A program made the translations under genes and the position numbers. Below the pieces are notes generated by a model that did no database searches, was not told the DNA's origin, and was given only the letters and a program-made list of their open reading frames with translations. From positions 115,134,244 through 115,198,243 of the forward strand of contig CM071571.1 in the NCBI GenBank assembly GCA_036426205.1: 64,000 bases of DNA. The letters run 5' to 3'. Shown here one piece after another: positions 11,229-21,654 of the stretch (position 1 is its first letter; every line of letters starts with the position of its first letter). The DNA comes from Ascaphus truei. Its lineage: Eukaryota; Chordata; Amphibia; Anura; Ascaphidae.

Positions 11229-11442
11229 CTTTTGCTGTTTTTCCTTTAAAGTTAGTTGGTTTTTCAGACGTTCTACTAGATTCTTCATAGTTGCAGTTGG
11301 GGCTCGGGTATTAGCTTCCTTCTGGGCCTGGAGTTCGGTGTTAAGATACTGTATTTCTTTCTGCATCTCAGAGAGATGAGATCTTGACTCCTCAGCTTCA
11401 CTCTTCAGTCTTTTAATTTCTAGAGCATGATTTTCTTCAAGC
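11229..11442 (-). CDS. cep290: cep290 exon 38 equivalent
   Basis: This 214-nt exon (1 + 71 codons) completes an AG|G arginine codon split with exon 37 and ends in phase 0. It encodes LEENHALEIKRLKSEAEE... and ...APTATMKNLVERLKNQLTLK, ending KEKQQK, which matches human residues of about 1671-1742. The acceptor is ACACTAG and the donor AAG|GTATGTTG. Confidence 0.96.
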
Positions 11443-11596
11443 CTAGTGTAAGGTAACACACCACAGTCACAATTCAAGCATTGCTTCGCAGACTACCAAG
11501 GAATCACTTTAAAAGAAGCATTTTATGTGCCAGAACCACCTTTCCGTCACCTAAAAAGTAACCTTCTAAATAGAAATAAATAAATAAATAAACAGA

Positions 11597-12390
11597 TGTA
11601 GCGGTCATGTAAAATGGCTACAGTCATCTCTCCTGCTGACAGTAAGGCCTGGTAAGTTGTGGGCATGCCAGCAGTAATTATGGAGGTTTGCCCTCACACC
11701 CTGGTGGGGTGCCCTGTGTATGGATGGGAGTGGTCACATGCTCTGACTCCATGGTTAGTGATGTCAGAGGTGTGTCAGTTCCAGAGTGTACATAAGGCAC
11801 AGCACTGTGTCTAAAGTTAGTCTAGTTCTGGAAGGAGTTCTGAGTAGTTCTGTCAAGTTCAAGTAGTCAAGACAGTTATGTTATAATAGCTGCAGTAGGA
11901 GTCTGTGTCCAGGGACCTGGCGCAGGAGAAAGGTATCCCGGCTGGGATAGGGAATCCCTGATCAAGGTGACATACCTTTTTAAAGGGAAGCACGGGCGCA
12001 ATGACGGGCTAGAGATACCCCATTGTGGAGGGCAGCTAGCCCACCGTATCAATAAAGATGAAGCTGATCACAGAAATCCTCGTGTGTAAGAGTCAAGTGA
12101 TTGCACAGGGGGCTGCACCACCGAGGAGTTCCTCACCAGGACCATCCCCAAGTGACCGAAGGGACCCTGATGAGGTGGAGGCGCTGCACTGGAACTAGGT
12201 AGGACTAAGCACACTACCTCAGCTGCCTGTCTGGACGGGTCCTCCCCACACACCATCATGCGGGAGACTCAGGAGTCCTGTTGCCAACAGGTGCACCACC
12301 AGACACTATCACACTGTAATGGGGACCGGTTAGACCACAGGGGCCAATGTGAGATTGGGTGGGTCAGGCCGGGCCAGAAATACCGTTACA
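11597..12390 (+). mobile_element. Solo-LTR-like element, copy A
   Basis: This 794-bp stretch begins TGTAGCGGTCATG and ends TACCGTTACA. It contains AATAAA near 12052 followed by a GTGTGTAA segment, as in an R/U5 region. It is flanked by a short direct repeat, CAGA/ACAGA. It belongs to a family with four other intronic copies (20747, 33302, 39180, 47496) that share the TGTAGCC start or the GGGTGGGGGAAA...GTTACA end. No internal coding region is present, so it is read as a solo LTR; superfamily not assigned. Confidence 0.6.
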
Positions 12391-13239
12391 CAGACATACA
12401 GCGTATTAGAGCACCTTTAATCCCCAAAACAATTTGATGCGGTAACAGAGACAAAAAACATAATTACTGGCGGTCATATAATCCACTGCCACTGGATTGT
12501 GCCTTCCTTACAAACAGCAATAGATAAAATAACTATTTGTGGAATTATATTTCTGTTGGTTATTAATGTGGATTAGGGTCTAGCAGGGTGTGTACAGCAA
12601 GAAACAATATTGAATCCACAGCAATGATCCAAATATTTTTGCTAGTTTTAAGATGTATTATTTTTTTCATTACAGTGAGCAGTATGACACTGGTAGTTTA
12701 AACCATTACTACTGGAGCATGTATCCCAGTTCAGCTAAGAAAATTAAATAGTCTATGACCTAGATGACACAATATTTACATCATGCATAAACAGTATATA
12801 CTTTCCTTTATCTTTTGATTCCTTTGGAAAGAAATAGGAATTACATTTTATGATGTCAGAGTATCACAGGTCAGAATACACAAATTTCACTCCATGGCAA
12901 CATAATACGGTTATGGTGATTTTTTTTTTTGCCATTTAAGAGTTAAAAGTAACAAACCTTAAAGTGTTTAAGTTAAACAGGAAAGTTAGCAACTATCAAC
13001 AGCATAACAGTCTGTTTCTCCTTACTTTCCGAACTACTTAAATAATAAATACCGAGCAGAGCCTTTCAGTTAAGGTCAATCCCTGATAATGAATTATAAA
13101 TGCATTTTAATAGAGATCAGTTTAATGACAAAAGAGATTAGACAAAACATTTAAAAAAAAATCCATTATTTGGTTTCTATTGAAAGAGTTAAAAAAAAAA
13201 ACAGAACTACAAATATATATTTTTTTCTCACTCAGTGAA
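12391..13239. other. intron 37, unassigned part
   Basis: This AT-rich sequence has short homopolymer runs. No gene, terminal repeat or known element is recognised. Confidence 0.55.
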
Positions 13240-13890
13240 GCTTTTAACATAGAGGGAAAACAGAAAAGCGCACAGAGCGCACCGGAGGGTTAATGACCAG
13301 ATATAAAGAGCTGTGCTGTATTGATATAAAGTGTATACATAAATGAAGACAGGCAATATGATGACACAACACATTCTAAGTGTATAATAGCAAATTTATT
13401 CAATATAGTAAAAACACAAGGGTTAACATTTAAAATTTAAAGGTCCACAACACAGTCAAGGAAACCGGTTCCTAGACCGTTGCTCTAACACTAAAGTATG
13501 CCAGATAGAGAACTAGCAGGACAGTGCACACTGTGCACACACAATATAAACACATACAGACACTGTGGTCACAAAATATAATGAATACCCAATGCAGCAG
13601 ACTATAACAAGACCTGCTGCCGGGTACGGGCTGACAGGGGGGTGGGCACTTACCCCAGGCAATGCTAGCTGGAACTGCACGCTGACACCAACGGTCCGGA
13701 CTGCACCAGCGGCAGAGATGGCGACACAGCAAGAACTACCCGGATCAGTATCCACCCCACAAGCGCGTATGGTGACCTCACGTGACCTCTACGCGTTTCG
13801 CAACCACGTGTTTCGTCAGGAGGTCCTTAATAAGCATGTGTTAACCCCTCAAGCTCAGGGCACTATACTACCTGGGCTCGGTCAAATCGT
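13240..13890 (-). repeat. dispersed repeat carrying a hammerhead-like motif
   Basis: The block includes the ribozyme-like core at 13784-13825 and a GC-richer segment (13620-13800) set in AT-rich intron. The motif style (CTGACGAAAC...GCGAAACGCGT) is recurrent in amphibian repeats and in terminal regions of Penelope-like elements. No coding region is seen. Boundaries are approximate. Confidence 0.45.
13784..13825 (-). ncRNA. hammerhead-ribozyme-like motif 1
   Basis: On the minus strand the order is GACCTC, CTGACGA, 13 nt, GAAA, CGCGT, A, GAGGTC. GACCTC/GAGGTC forms a perfect 6-bp stem I. CUGANGA and GAAA are the two invariant core strands. ACGCGU is a self-complementary minimal stem III ending in U, and A sits at the cleavage position (NUH rule). 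The 13-nt stem II arm pairs only AAC/GUU, with two unpaired bases (GC) next to GAAA, which is the weak point. Short-stem-III hammerheads that act as dimers are known from Penelope-like elements. Confidence 0.55.
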
Positions 13891-14278
13891 TTTGTTAGCA
13901 ATAGTCTGATCAGTCGGCAATATGATTTATTAATTAGGGTTTCACGGAACAACATTTTTCTATCAGGGGGTGCACAATGTAAAAAGGGTTGGGAACTAAC
14001 ATTATAGAACAATATAAAAAGGTGATCTCCAGCAATATGTTTTGTAATATTAAATAATTCTACATACATATTTATTGTGCTGTGTTATTACACAAAAGCT
14101 ACCCACTGAAATTCTATTCAACCTTTGTAGACAAAAAGGAGAAGCTGTAATCCAGACATGAGCTTCTTTTTTTATCCAAAGACAAGAGTTACAATGTGTC
14201 AGTCACTGCCGTGCCGGTCATGAAACTAGAATATTAAATGCTAAGCTTCGGGTATTGAGAATGTAAACAAAGGCTTAC

Positions 14279-14478
14279 CTGGCTCTACTGATTTCAAACT
14301 CATTCACTTTTGCCATGGTGATATGTTTCTGTCTCTCCAATTCTGAAGTTACATTCTTTAATTTAATGGAAAGTGAAGCCAGTGAGTTGTCTTGCTCTGC
14401 AACAGTCTGCTCCATCTCAGCCAGGCGCATCAAATGTGCACTTGATGGAACTTGTAAGGAGGGTTTTTTCACCAACTC
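14279..14478 (-). CDS. cep290: cep290 exon 37 equivalent
   Basis: This 200-nt exon starts in phase 0 (ELVKKPSLQVPSSAHLMRLA) and ends two bases into a codon (AG|GTAAG). It encodes AEMEQTVAEQDNSLASL, nearly identical to human residues of about 1605-1671. The acceptor is ATTATAG-type (TTATGTTATAG). Confidence 0.96.
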
Positions 14479-14871
14479 CTATAACATAACAAAAGTTCTA
14501 ATTATTAAAATAAATGATAATCATGAGGCACCACACAGTACTTTCTTGGTACATTAAATGCTTTAAATAATGATTATTTAGAGTGCCTACTGTAGATATG
14601 GGTTTTATTTGTTAGGGATTTGAGGCACCCATACTTATAGAATTACTTAAGTACTTGGGAGTGCAGTATATATAAATATTTTTCTGCACAACATTTGGAT
14701 CAGCGTTTTTCAAGAGGGGTAACTAAGAAGTCATGGATTTCCGGGCATCCCTAAAGGGTTCCCTGCAATGTTCAGGTAATTTGAAAATTGAACCAAATAT
14801 AGAGGAATTTACAATGCATCTGAGTTCAAACGCACTATTAGAGAATATTGGGGTTCCTTACAAGGCATTTT

Positions 14872-15440
14872 ACATAGTTGCATAGTAGATGGGGTTGAAA
14901 AAGACCTATGTCCATCAAGTGCAACCTATGCTAAATTTAGATGACAGATACTTATCCTATATTTGTATTTACAGTATATTGATCCAGACGAAGGCAAACA
15001 AAAAAACGCAGTGATATCTCATAAGGGGAAAAATAAATTCCTTCCTGACGCCAAATATTGGCAATCAGATTACTCCCTGGATCAACATCCTTCCCATGTT
15101 TACAAATTTGGTATATCACTGTATATATTTACTTTCTAAAAATATATCAGTGTCTCCATGGTTAATGAATTCCACATTTTAACTGCCCTTATTGTAATTA
15201 ACCCTTTCCTTTGTTGCTGGTGAATTCTCCTTTCCTCTAACGTTAAGATATAACCCTGTGTCGTTTGTACAGCCCTTGGGATGAAGTTCTTTTTAACAGT
15301 CCTTGTATTGTCCCAAAATATATTTGTATATTGTTATCATATCCCCTTTTAGATGCCTGTTTCTAATGTAAACACAATCTAATTTAGCTAGCCTCTCCTC
15401 ATAAATCAGATTACTGTATCTATCTAAAACCAGAGACAGA
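14872..15440 (-). mobile_element. non-LTR retrotransposon 3'-region relic
   Basis: The block starts with a plus-strand reading of a minus-strand tail (TTACATAGTTGCATAGTAGA...GTTGAAAAAGACCTATGTCC), a phrase repeatedly found at CR1-like 3' regions in frogs. It continues through non-coding sequence to about 15440. No RT motif remains. The assignment is by recognition only. Confidence 0.4.
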
Positions 15441-15493
15441 ACATGAAACACAGACAGAGCTGTGCTACATCCATTGACACAAATAATATCATG

Positions 15494-15494
<1 letters not shown>

Positions 15495-15560
<66 letters not shown>

Positions 15561-15569
15561 TATATATAT
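15495..15569. repeat. (AT)n microsatellite, left part
   Basis: Nearly pure TA dinucleotides run up to the small hAT-type MITE. A matching tract continues on its other side (15704-15775). Confidence 0.9.
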
Positions 15570-15702
15570 AGTGGTTGACAAATCACAAAAAAAAAATCTG
15601 CTCGCCACCTAGTACCAAACGTATGCTGCTTGGGCCAATATTTACTCGCCCGGGGTTAAATCCACTCGCCGGGGCGAGCAAATGTATAGTTTGTCGAACA
15701 CT

Positions 15703-15703
<1 letters not shown>
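15570..15703. mobile_element. short hAT MITE, deletion derivative of the 39.8-kb element
   Basis: This element of about 134 bp has ends (GTGGTTGACAAAT / GTTTGTCGAACACTG) and interior (TACTCGCCCGGGGTTAAATC; TGCTGCTTGGGCCAATA) that match, in the opposite orientation, the two ends of the 2888-bp hAT element at 39789-42676. It therefore looks like an internal-deletion derivative. It sits within an AT repeat, so its target duplication cannot be told apart from the microsatellite. Confidence 0.75.
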
Positions 15704-15768
<65 letters not shown>

Positions 15769-15775
15769 ATTATAT
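15704..15775. repeat. (AT)n microsatellite, right part
   Basis: TA dinucleotide tract continuing the 15495-15569 repeat beyond the MITE. Confidence 0.9.
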
Positions 15776-16154
15776 ACTTTTGAATAATTTTGAATTTTGG
15801 GGGTTCAATATGAGCTTATAGGGGTTCTGTATGTTTTGCAATTCTGTTCAGCTGTTACCAGCTGATCTGGAGGGTGACTCCTCCTTCCCAGGTTTGAAGC
15901 TCACCCCCTCCCACTTTTAAATGGTTAAAGCTCACTCCATTTCAACTTCCAAACTTCATGGGAAGTTTGATTGCGACAAATCTAATACAGAGTGCTTTTC
16001 CTGGTATTGTACAGGTTAATAAGAGCTTCAATCAGACTTAGAACTATGCAACTAATTTTGACAGATTTATTATTAATCATTCTTCCTGGTAATGTACAAG
16101 TTATTAAGAATTTATATTAGTGTAAGGACCCTAGAGACGTGGTCTGCCTTGGAG

Positions 16155-16490
16155 GGGACGGGTAAAGTGATTGTGATCTTTATTAATACTAAACGATAAA
16201 GAGAACCCCAACAAAAACGTTTAAAAAGCACTTAGTCAAAGTGACAAAAGAGCTGGGTGATCGTGAAACAGCCAGTCTTTCAGGAAAAGTTTGTGCAGGA
16301 TACTTAAGTGCGCAGCTAACTCTCCGCGTCCGGGTGCTGTGCTGCGCTCCTATTTCTTGCTCCTGACGGTGGCTGAGATGGTAAAAAAGTACTCAGGGAT
16401 TGTAGCAACGTGTTTCGCCCTTCTTGGGCTTCCTCAGGCACCGTTTATCGTTTAGTATTAATAAAGATCACGATCACTTTACCCGTGTTC
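16155..16490 (-). mobile_element. inverted-repeat element containing a hammerhead-like motif
   Basis: Arms at about 16157-16202 and 16444-16490 are inverted copies (GGGTAAAGTGATTGTGATCT on one side, its complement with few changes on the other). The interior has a GC-rich segment and, on the minus strand, a hammerhead-like core. The layout resembles terminal repeats of Penelope-like elements, but no RT is adjacent. Confidence 0.55.
16402..16442 (-). ncRNA. hammerhead-ribozyme-like motif 2
   Basis: The minus strand reads CTGAGGA, then GCCC-AAGAA-GGGC (a perfect 4-bp stem II hairpin after one A), then GAAA and CACGTTG. Flanks GGTGC and GCTAC give an imperfect stem I. The base at the cleavage position appears to be G, and stem III is imperfect, so this copy is probably inactive. 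It strongly resembles the hammerhead core architecture. Confidence 0.5.
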
Positions 16491-16559
16491 CATTGTGTTA
16501 ACAAGGCACTCTGAGTGACTTCCACACTCAGCTGAAGTATTTTCTTTGGAGTTCCATAG

Positions 16560-17050
16560 AGGGAAGAAAAGATACCAACTTCAGTGTATACTCACACATG
16601 GTCGTGTGAGTTTTCTTCTAATTATTTATGGTTATATCTCAACCTACCTCTGCCCCTTCATTTTTTCCCACTATTTAGTGTGAAAAACAGGAGTGTATGA
16701 CAGCCCTGCAGTGAAGTGCCATCAAAGACACTTCCCTCCATCGGACACTCACACTTGCCCGTGTGAGTGGATGCAGCATTTCTCTGCGTTTTGATTTAAT
16801 ATAACCGTCTATCTCAGGGATTATATACTTAATCTGTCTTGTCCCTCACATATCTGTTTTTTACTCTATTTTTCTCTGAGGACAACACCACAAGCTATCC
16901 CTGCAGAAAGAACTAGAGAAGCCTTCCTTTGGACCAGAGGAGAACAAACGATCGCACGGAGAGAACATAGAAGAGAAAGAAGCACAAGTAAAGATACCTT
17001 GATGTGAAAGCATTTACACAAGGCCGTGCAAGTGTTTATGATATTTTACA
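16560..17050. repeat. diverged tandem units each with a CACAC..GTGTG hairpin
   Basis: Three hairpin-like blocks occur: CTCACACATGGTCGTGTGAG near 16590, CTCACACTTGCCCGTGTGAG near 16750, and a weaker TTACACAAGGCCGTGCAAGT near 17010. Each is followed by related text (ATTTAATATAACC; TGTCCCTCA). They look like diverged tandem copies of one unit. No coding region is evident. Confidence 0.45.
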
Positions 17051-17487
17051 CTTCATTATACACAACAGTCGAGAATTTTAAAACCATCACAGTGTTTTAA
17101 ACCTCTGTATTGTCCCTCAACCTGTGCTCCCCCTGTTTTTCTTGTTTTTCTGTATTATCAAGGATCCTGGATAGGTCCTTTTGGGGTCTTGAGCAGCAGG
17201 AAGGTTGTTTTGTTCTATTTTAAAAATTTCATCCCCCCACATATTTATTCTTTAGTGGTAGCGCCCGGGCATTTTCTTTAATCATTGCCCATTTAATACA
17301 AGATAAGATCTTGTTTGCCTTTTCAGCTACTGTATGATATTGGGCACTATTTCCAAGTCTGCTGTCTACAAGCACTCCTAAATCTTTCTCCATCAAGGAG
17401 TCTCATAATTTATCCCCATTTAATTTGTAAATTGCCTGTTTATTCTTGTTTCCCAAATGCATTACCATACATTTATCTGTATTATAC

Positions 17488-18220
17488 TGTAAGGAATCGG
17501 GGAACAAGTCCTTTGCGACGTGTTCCCTCCTTACCTGTCTTATCTCAGACCTCCGCTCTGGCACCAGCGCGTGCACGCACCTCCGCTCTGCTTACAGAGC
17601 GCACGCGCAGCTCCTATAGTGTGCCAAGGAGCTAAGCTCCGGCCCCCTCGGATGCGCCGCGCTTCTCTCACGCGTGGCACGCACATGTGATGACGTGCAC
17701 CTCTCCCCAGCTGCATAGCAAGTACTCGTTTAGCCCTCGCCTCCTGCAGCCAATCCTTGCCTCCGCGGAGGCCGTGCCTCCGCTCCGCCTCCTTTGCTAC
17801 TGGTTCCTGTTCCTGTTAAATACCGTGCAGTTTCTTTCACACATCGCTGAGCATAACTTGTTGTAGCCTTGAGCTCCTGTGCCCGTTGTGCCTTGCTCCC
17901 TGTCCTGTGTTCTCTTGCAGTTAACCTTTCGTGTACCGACCCAGCTTGACTTTGGAACCCTCTGGATACTGACCCCGTCTTACCCTCGACTCTGCGGATA
18001 TCTCCAACCCCAGACCACGGCTAACGGACTTGACGATTCTCAACTCTCCATTCCAAGACCGTGGCAAGTATCAACTAACCCACTCTCTCCAACCCAGACC
18101 CAGCTACGTTTGACAATCTGCCTGCCAGGCACGCTTCCCCTGCTGTGGGTGCATAGTTTACTACTTCCACCACCTCAGTACCGGGGTCCTCTCTTGCTCG
18201 TGGGCAGCACAAGCGTTACA
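17488..18220 (+). mobile_element. solo Gypsy-type LTR inserted in the LINE
   Basis: This 733-bp element starts TGTAAGGAATCGGGG and ends CAAGCGTTACA. It is flanked by near-identical 5-bp repeats TATAC (17483-17487) and TAAAC (18221-18225). It has a GC-rich 5' half and a layout like the chromovirus LTRs in this window (CTGAGCATAACTTGTTGTAG; CTTGACTTTGGAACCCTC), so it is a related family. LINE sequence resumes on both sides. Confidence 0.8.
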
Positions 18221-18229
18221 TAAACCTCA

Positions 18230-18811
18230 TCTGACATTTACATGCCCACGGTTCCAGTCTATCAAAGTCCTTTTTGAGAGAAATTACATCCTGCCGGATT
18301 CTACTACCTTACACAATGTAGTGTCATTAACAAAGATGGAGACTTTGCTCTCTATGACAACCTCTAGGTCATTAATAAATAAGTTAAAAAGTAAGGGTAC
18401 CTGTAATGATCCTGGAGGTACTGCACTCACAACTTTAGCCCAACCTGAAAAAGTTCAGTTTACGACAACTTTCTGTTGTCAATCCTTCAACCAGTTTTCT
18501 AACCATTTGCAAATATTTTATTTTATTAATTTCTTGCGTGGAACCGTATCAAAACCTTTTGCAAAATCTAAGTTGACCACATCAACTGCATTACCCTGGT
18601 CTAAATTCCTACTTACCGCCTCAAAGAAACTAATAAGGTTACTTTGGCATGACCTATCCTTCATAAATCCATGCTGATTTTTACTACTAATTTTGTTTTC
18701 CATTAGGTATTCCTGAATATTATCCCACACTAAACCTTCAAGTAACTTCCCACTATTGATGTTAAGCTTATACAGTAGGTCTGTAATTCTCCGGTTGTGA
18801 TATAGCTCCAT
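18230..18811 (-). pseudogene. LINE reverse transcriptase fragment
   Basis: The minus strand reads YLMENKISSKNQHGFMKDRS and NAVDVVNLDFAKGFDTVPR, matching the fingers and first palm motif of CR1/jockey RTs. Farther on it reads PPGSLQVPLLFNLFINDL and FVNDTTL, where active elements have F-A-D-D. The changed catalytic box and a frame shift between the two parts show decay. Confidence 0.8.
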
Positions 18812-18984
18812 GTCTACTTTATGCCAATCTTGTGGTACTGAGTCCGTGGAAATGGTGTCCTAGAATATTAAATGTAATGGTTTGGCTACTACTGAACTTG
18901 GCACCTTAAGAACTCTTGGATGTATGGCATTGGGGCCAGGTGCCTTGTTTACTTTTTATCAAGCTGCCTGTGAACTTCTTCCTC

Positions 18985-19250
18985 AGATAATAATAAATAA
19001 TAATAATAATAGCATGTTCTTGAATAGTGCCGCTAGTTTTACAAAGCGCTTTACAGAGACATTTTGCAGGCACAGTCGCTGCCCCGTGGAGCTTAAAATC
19101 TATGTTTTTGGTGCCTGAAGCACAGGGAGATAAAGTGACTTTCCCAAGATCACAAGGAGCCGACACCAGGAATTGAACCGGAATTCCCCTGCTTCAAACT
19201 CAGTGCCAGTCAGTGTCTTTACTCACTGAGCCGTTCCTTCTCCAACCAAT
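18985..19250 (-). mobile_element. tRNA-derived SINE
   Basis: On the minus strand the head reads ACGGCTCAGTGAGTAAAGAC (A-box-like) and then GGTTCAATTCC (B box), both parts of an RNA polymerase III promoter. The body contains TTAAGCTCCACGGGGCAGCG and AAAGCGCTTTGTAAAA, and the tail is a TTA/TAA repeat (18985-19010). This is the layout of a tRNA-type SINE with a LINE-like tail. It sits inside the LINE relic. Confidence 0.75.
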
Positions 19251-19662
19251 TGTTCATTAATATAGAGGTTGTGGATTCCTCCTGTGGCACTATTATTGCA
19301 ATTGATTTTCCTCTGGTGAATGTAAAGGCAAAGAATGTGTTTAACACATCTGCTTTTTCCTTATCATCAATAATTTTCCTGCTCATCTCACACTGAAAGA
19401 GTCCTATATTTTCTTTTCTATCTTTTTTTGTTATTAGGGTACTTAAAGAACTTTTTAGGGTTGATCTTGCTTTCTATTGCAATCTTTTTTCATGTTCAAT
19501 TTTTGCTAATTTGATTGCCATTTTGTAACTTTTGCTACATTCCTTATCATTCTAATATAATGCCTCTGTCCTTTCTGACTTTAAGAATCTAAATACCTGC
19601 CTCTTCTTTTCAATTTCATCCCCTACCTGTTTATTTAACCACATTGGTTTAGACTTGTTTCT

Positions 19663-19992
19663 TTAAGATTTATTACCCAAGAGTATATACTGATAAATAT
19701 GTATTTTTAACAATGTTTTAAAGACTGCTAATTTATCTTCCATATTTTTCCCTGCAAAAACATTATCCCAATTTATTCCTTGTAGATTATTCCTCTGTTT
19801 ATTAAAATCTGCCTTTCTAAAATGTAAAGTCTTTATTGAACCCATGTAATATGGTTTTTGATAATTTATTCCAAACGAGACCATGTTATGATCACTGTTG
19901 CCCAAATGTTCCCGAACTTGAATATTTTTGTTACTTCTACATGGTTTGATATTACCAAATCCAATATTGCCCTCTCCTGGTTGGTTCCTCAA
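19663..19992 (-). pseudogene. LINE endonuclease C-terminal part
   Basis: Open minus-strand segment of 109 codons with VREHLGNSDHNMVSFGI, the SDH motif of APE-type LINE endonucleases, followed by FRKADFNKQRNNLQGINW, typical of the spacer before RT in CR1-like elements. It is part of the 17288-20746 relic. Confidence 0.8.
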
Positions 19993-20746
19993 TAATATGG
20001 GTCATGTAATTAATTGTCTTTAAGCACCCCCAAAAACATGTTTCCATTAGTTGTAATGCTAATCTCATTGCTCCAGTCTACATGTATGTCTACATAATGG
20101 GTGATTTTAATGATCTAACCATGATCTAGTTTTGAGCCTTCTCCATTTGCATAAGTATTTTGACTTCCTCAATCTTACAGATATTTGGTGGTTAATAACA
20201 TATCACTAAAACATTTTCCTTGGACTTCTACCTCCACTGCTAACTTCTATTCACAATGTCTCTACATTTTCATCATTCCCTTCATAAACATCGTCCCTTA
20301 TAATACGTTTTAGATCTGGTTTAACATATAAACATACACCACTTACTCTTCTATTTGCTTGAACCTTCGTACAGGAGAATATCCCTCTAAATTAACTGCC
20401 TTGTCATGAGTTTAATTCCACTATGTTACAGTACTGCCTATATCATCATACTGCTTCCCTTGTAACTATTAATTCAAGCTCCCCTAATTTATCTGTCAGG
20501 CTTCTTGCATTAGCAAGCATGCATTTAAGTTTTTTTTGCAAGCATGCATTTAAGTACTATTATCTTATCTGCTCCTGCCTTTCGAATCCCATTGGATTTA
20601 GTCTTTAGAAGTTTTCTAGTATTATCTGTATTTAATATGGGTGGCTCTCTGCTTGTCAAACTCCAACTTGCCCCCATTCTACCTCCATGACCCACAGCTA
20701 TTTCCCCATTACTATCTATTCTAAGCCCTGGTACAATCAGGTTGTC

Positions 20747-21265
20747 AGTAGTTAATATTAGGTTTTCCCCCTCCGAGGACCTGCACTTGAGTGACAGCGG
20801 GAGGTGGTGACATCCGGCCTGGGCATAACCAATCATGAGACAGGCCTGGTGCCCTCCTCCTGGCTGTACTTAAGGGCAGTGCCGTCCCAAATTCGGGAGT
20901 GCCTCTACCCACTTGAAAGAGGCAGGTCACACAGCCAAGAGCCTGATTATTGGGCCTACTCTATTCCACTTCCCTGTGGGGGGGAGTGAGTGTGTACCCT
21001 ACCTCTGCCTCTGTTAGAGGAGAGGAGCGAGGAAGAGCTGGGACTGCTGCGGGTGCCCTTGGCCTGTAGTGAAGGTCCAGGGACTATCCTTCAGTGAGTA
21101 GCTGAGAGACTGCATCGGGCAGAACTCTGCCTTGTTACTGTGCTGTACAGTTAGGACAATAAACCGTTCCTGTTATACCTTCTGCCTGGTGTGTGACCTT
21201 ACTGGGGGAGAGGTAATCGTTCTACCATGGGAGATCACCTTCAGTTCCCTGGAGCATACGGCAGA
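20747..21265 (+). mobile_element. LTR-like element fragment, copy E
   Basis: It shares ordered phrases with the copy at 47496-49328: GGTTTTCCCC, CCAATCATG, GAAGGTCCAGGGAC, CTGGTGTGTGACC, and CAGATGGAGACGCTG. It contains AATAAA near 21159. Both outer ends of the family are missing, so this is a fragment. Confidence 0.6.
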
Positions 21266-21366
21266 TGGAGACGCTGCACTGCTAGTTTCACCATTATTTT
21301 AACTGTGTATAAATACGTTTATGAATCATTCTGTAAAATTACATTTGAAAAAAAAAAAAGGCTAAC

Positions 21367-21474
21367 CAGGGCTGCTTCTTTAAACTTGTTTAGAGAGGTA
21401 TCAGAATATAGATCCAGCTTTTGATATAGCACATTGAGGTCATCTGCATGCTTTTTTGCAGTCTCTTCTTGTTC
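21367..21474 (-). CDS. cep290: cep290 exon 36 equivalent
   Basis: This 108-nt, 36-codon exon is in phase 0 at both ends. It starts EQEETAKKHADDLNVLYQKL and ends SLNKFKEAAL, equal in length to human residues of about 1569-1604. The acceptor is TTCCAACAG. The donor is CTG|GTTAGC, a less common +3/+4 combination. Skipping it would keep the frame. It is the least conserved exon of the set. Confidence 0.94.
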
Positions 21475-21654
21475 CTGTTGGAAATATAATGAATTACATT
21501 TATTAAAACGCTACGGTATGTATATGTTAACGATGATCAACAGAAAACATGCAGATAAACAGGGACATGCAGTAGACTTTATTTTTCCAATACGGATTAT
21601 TAGGCTAGAAAATTGGAAAGCTTCAATATTTACAGTGATACTCTGATTAGTCTA

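Larger units (their letters stand above)
17288..20746 (-). mobile_element. CR1/jockey-type LINE relic with nested insertions
   Basis: The minus strand carries, 5' to 3', an endonuclease C-terminal part (19992-19663), an RT (18811 down to about 18230) and a 3' region ending near 17288. A solo LTR (17488-18220) and a SINE (18985-19250) have inserted into it. The RT has GSLQVPLLFNLFINDL and a degenerate catalytic box, so it is dead. The clade is best described as CR1/L2/jockey-like. Confidence 0.75.

Noticed and set aside
16560..17050. CRISPR-like repeats
   Set aside because: Only three diverged units with irregular spacing in eukaryotic intronic DNA; no array.
18985..19250. Possible tRNA gene from A- and B-box-like sequences
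   Set aside because: The B box is present, but no cloverleaf can be formed. The body and tail are those of a SINE.
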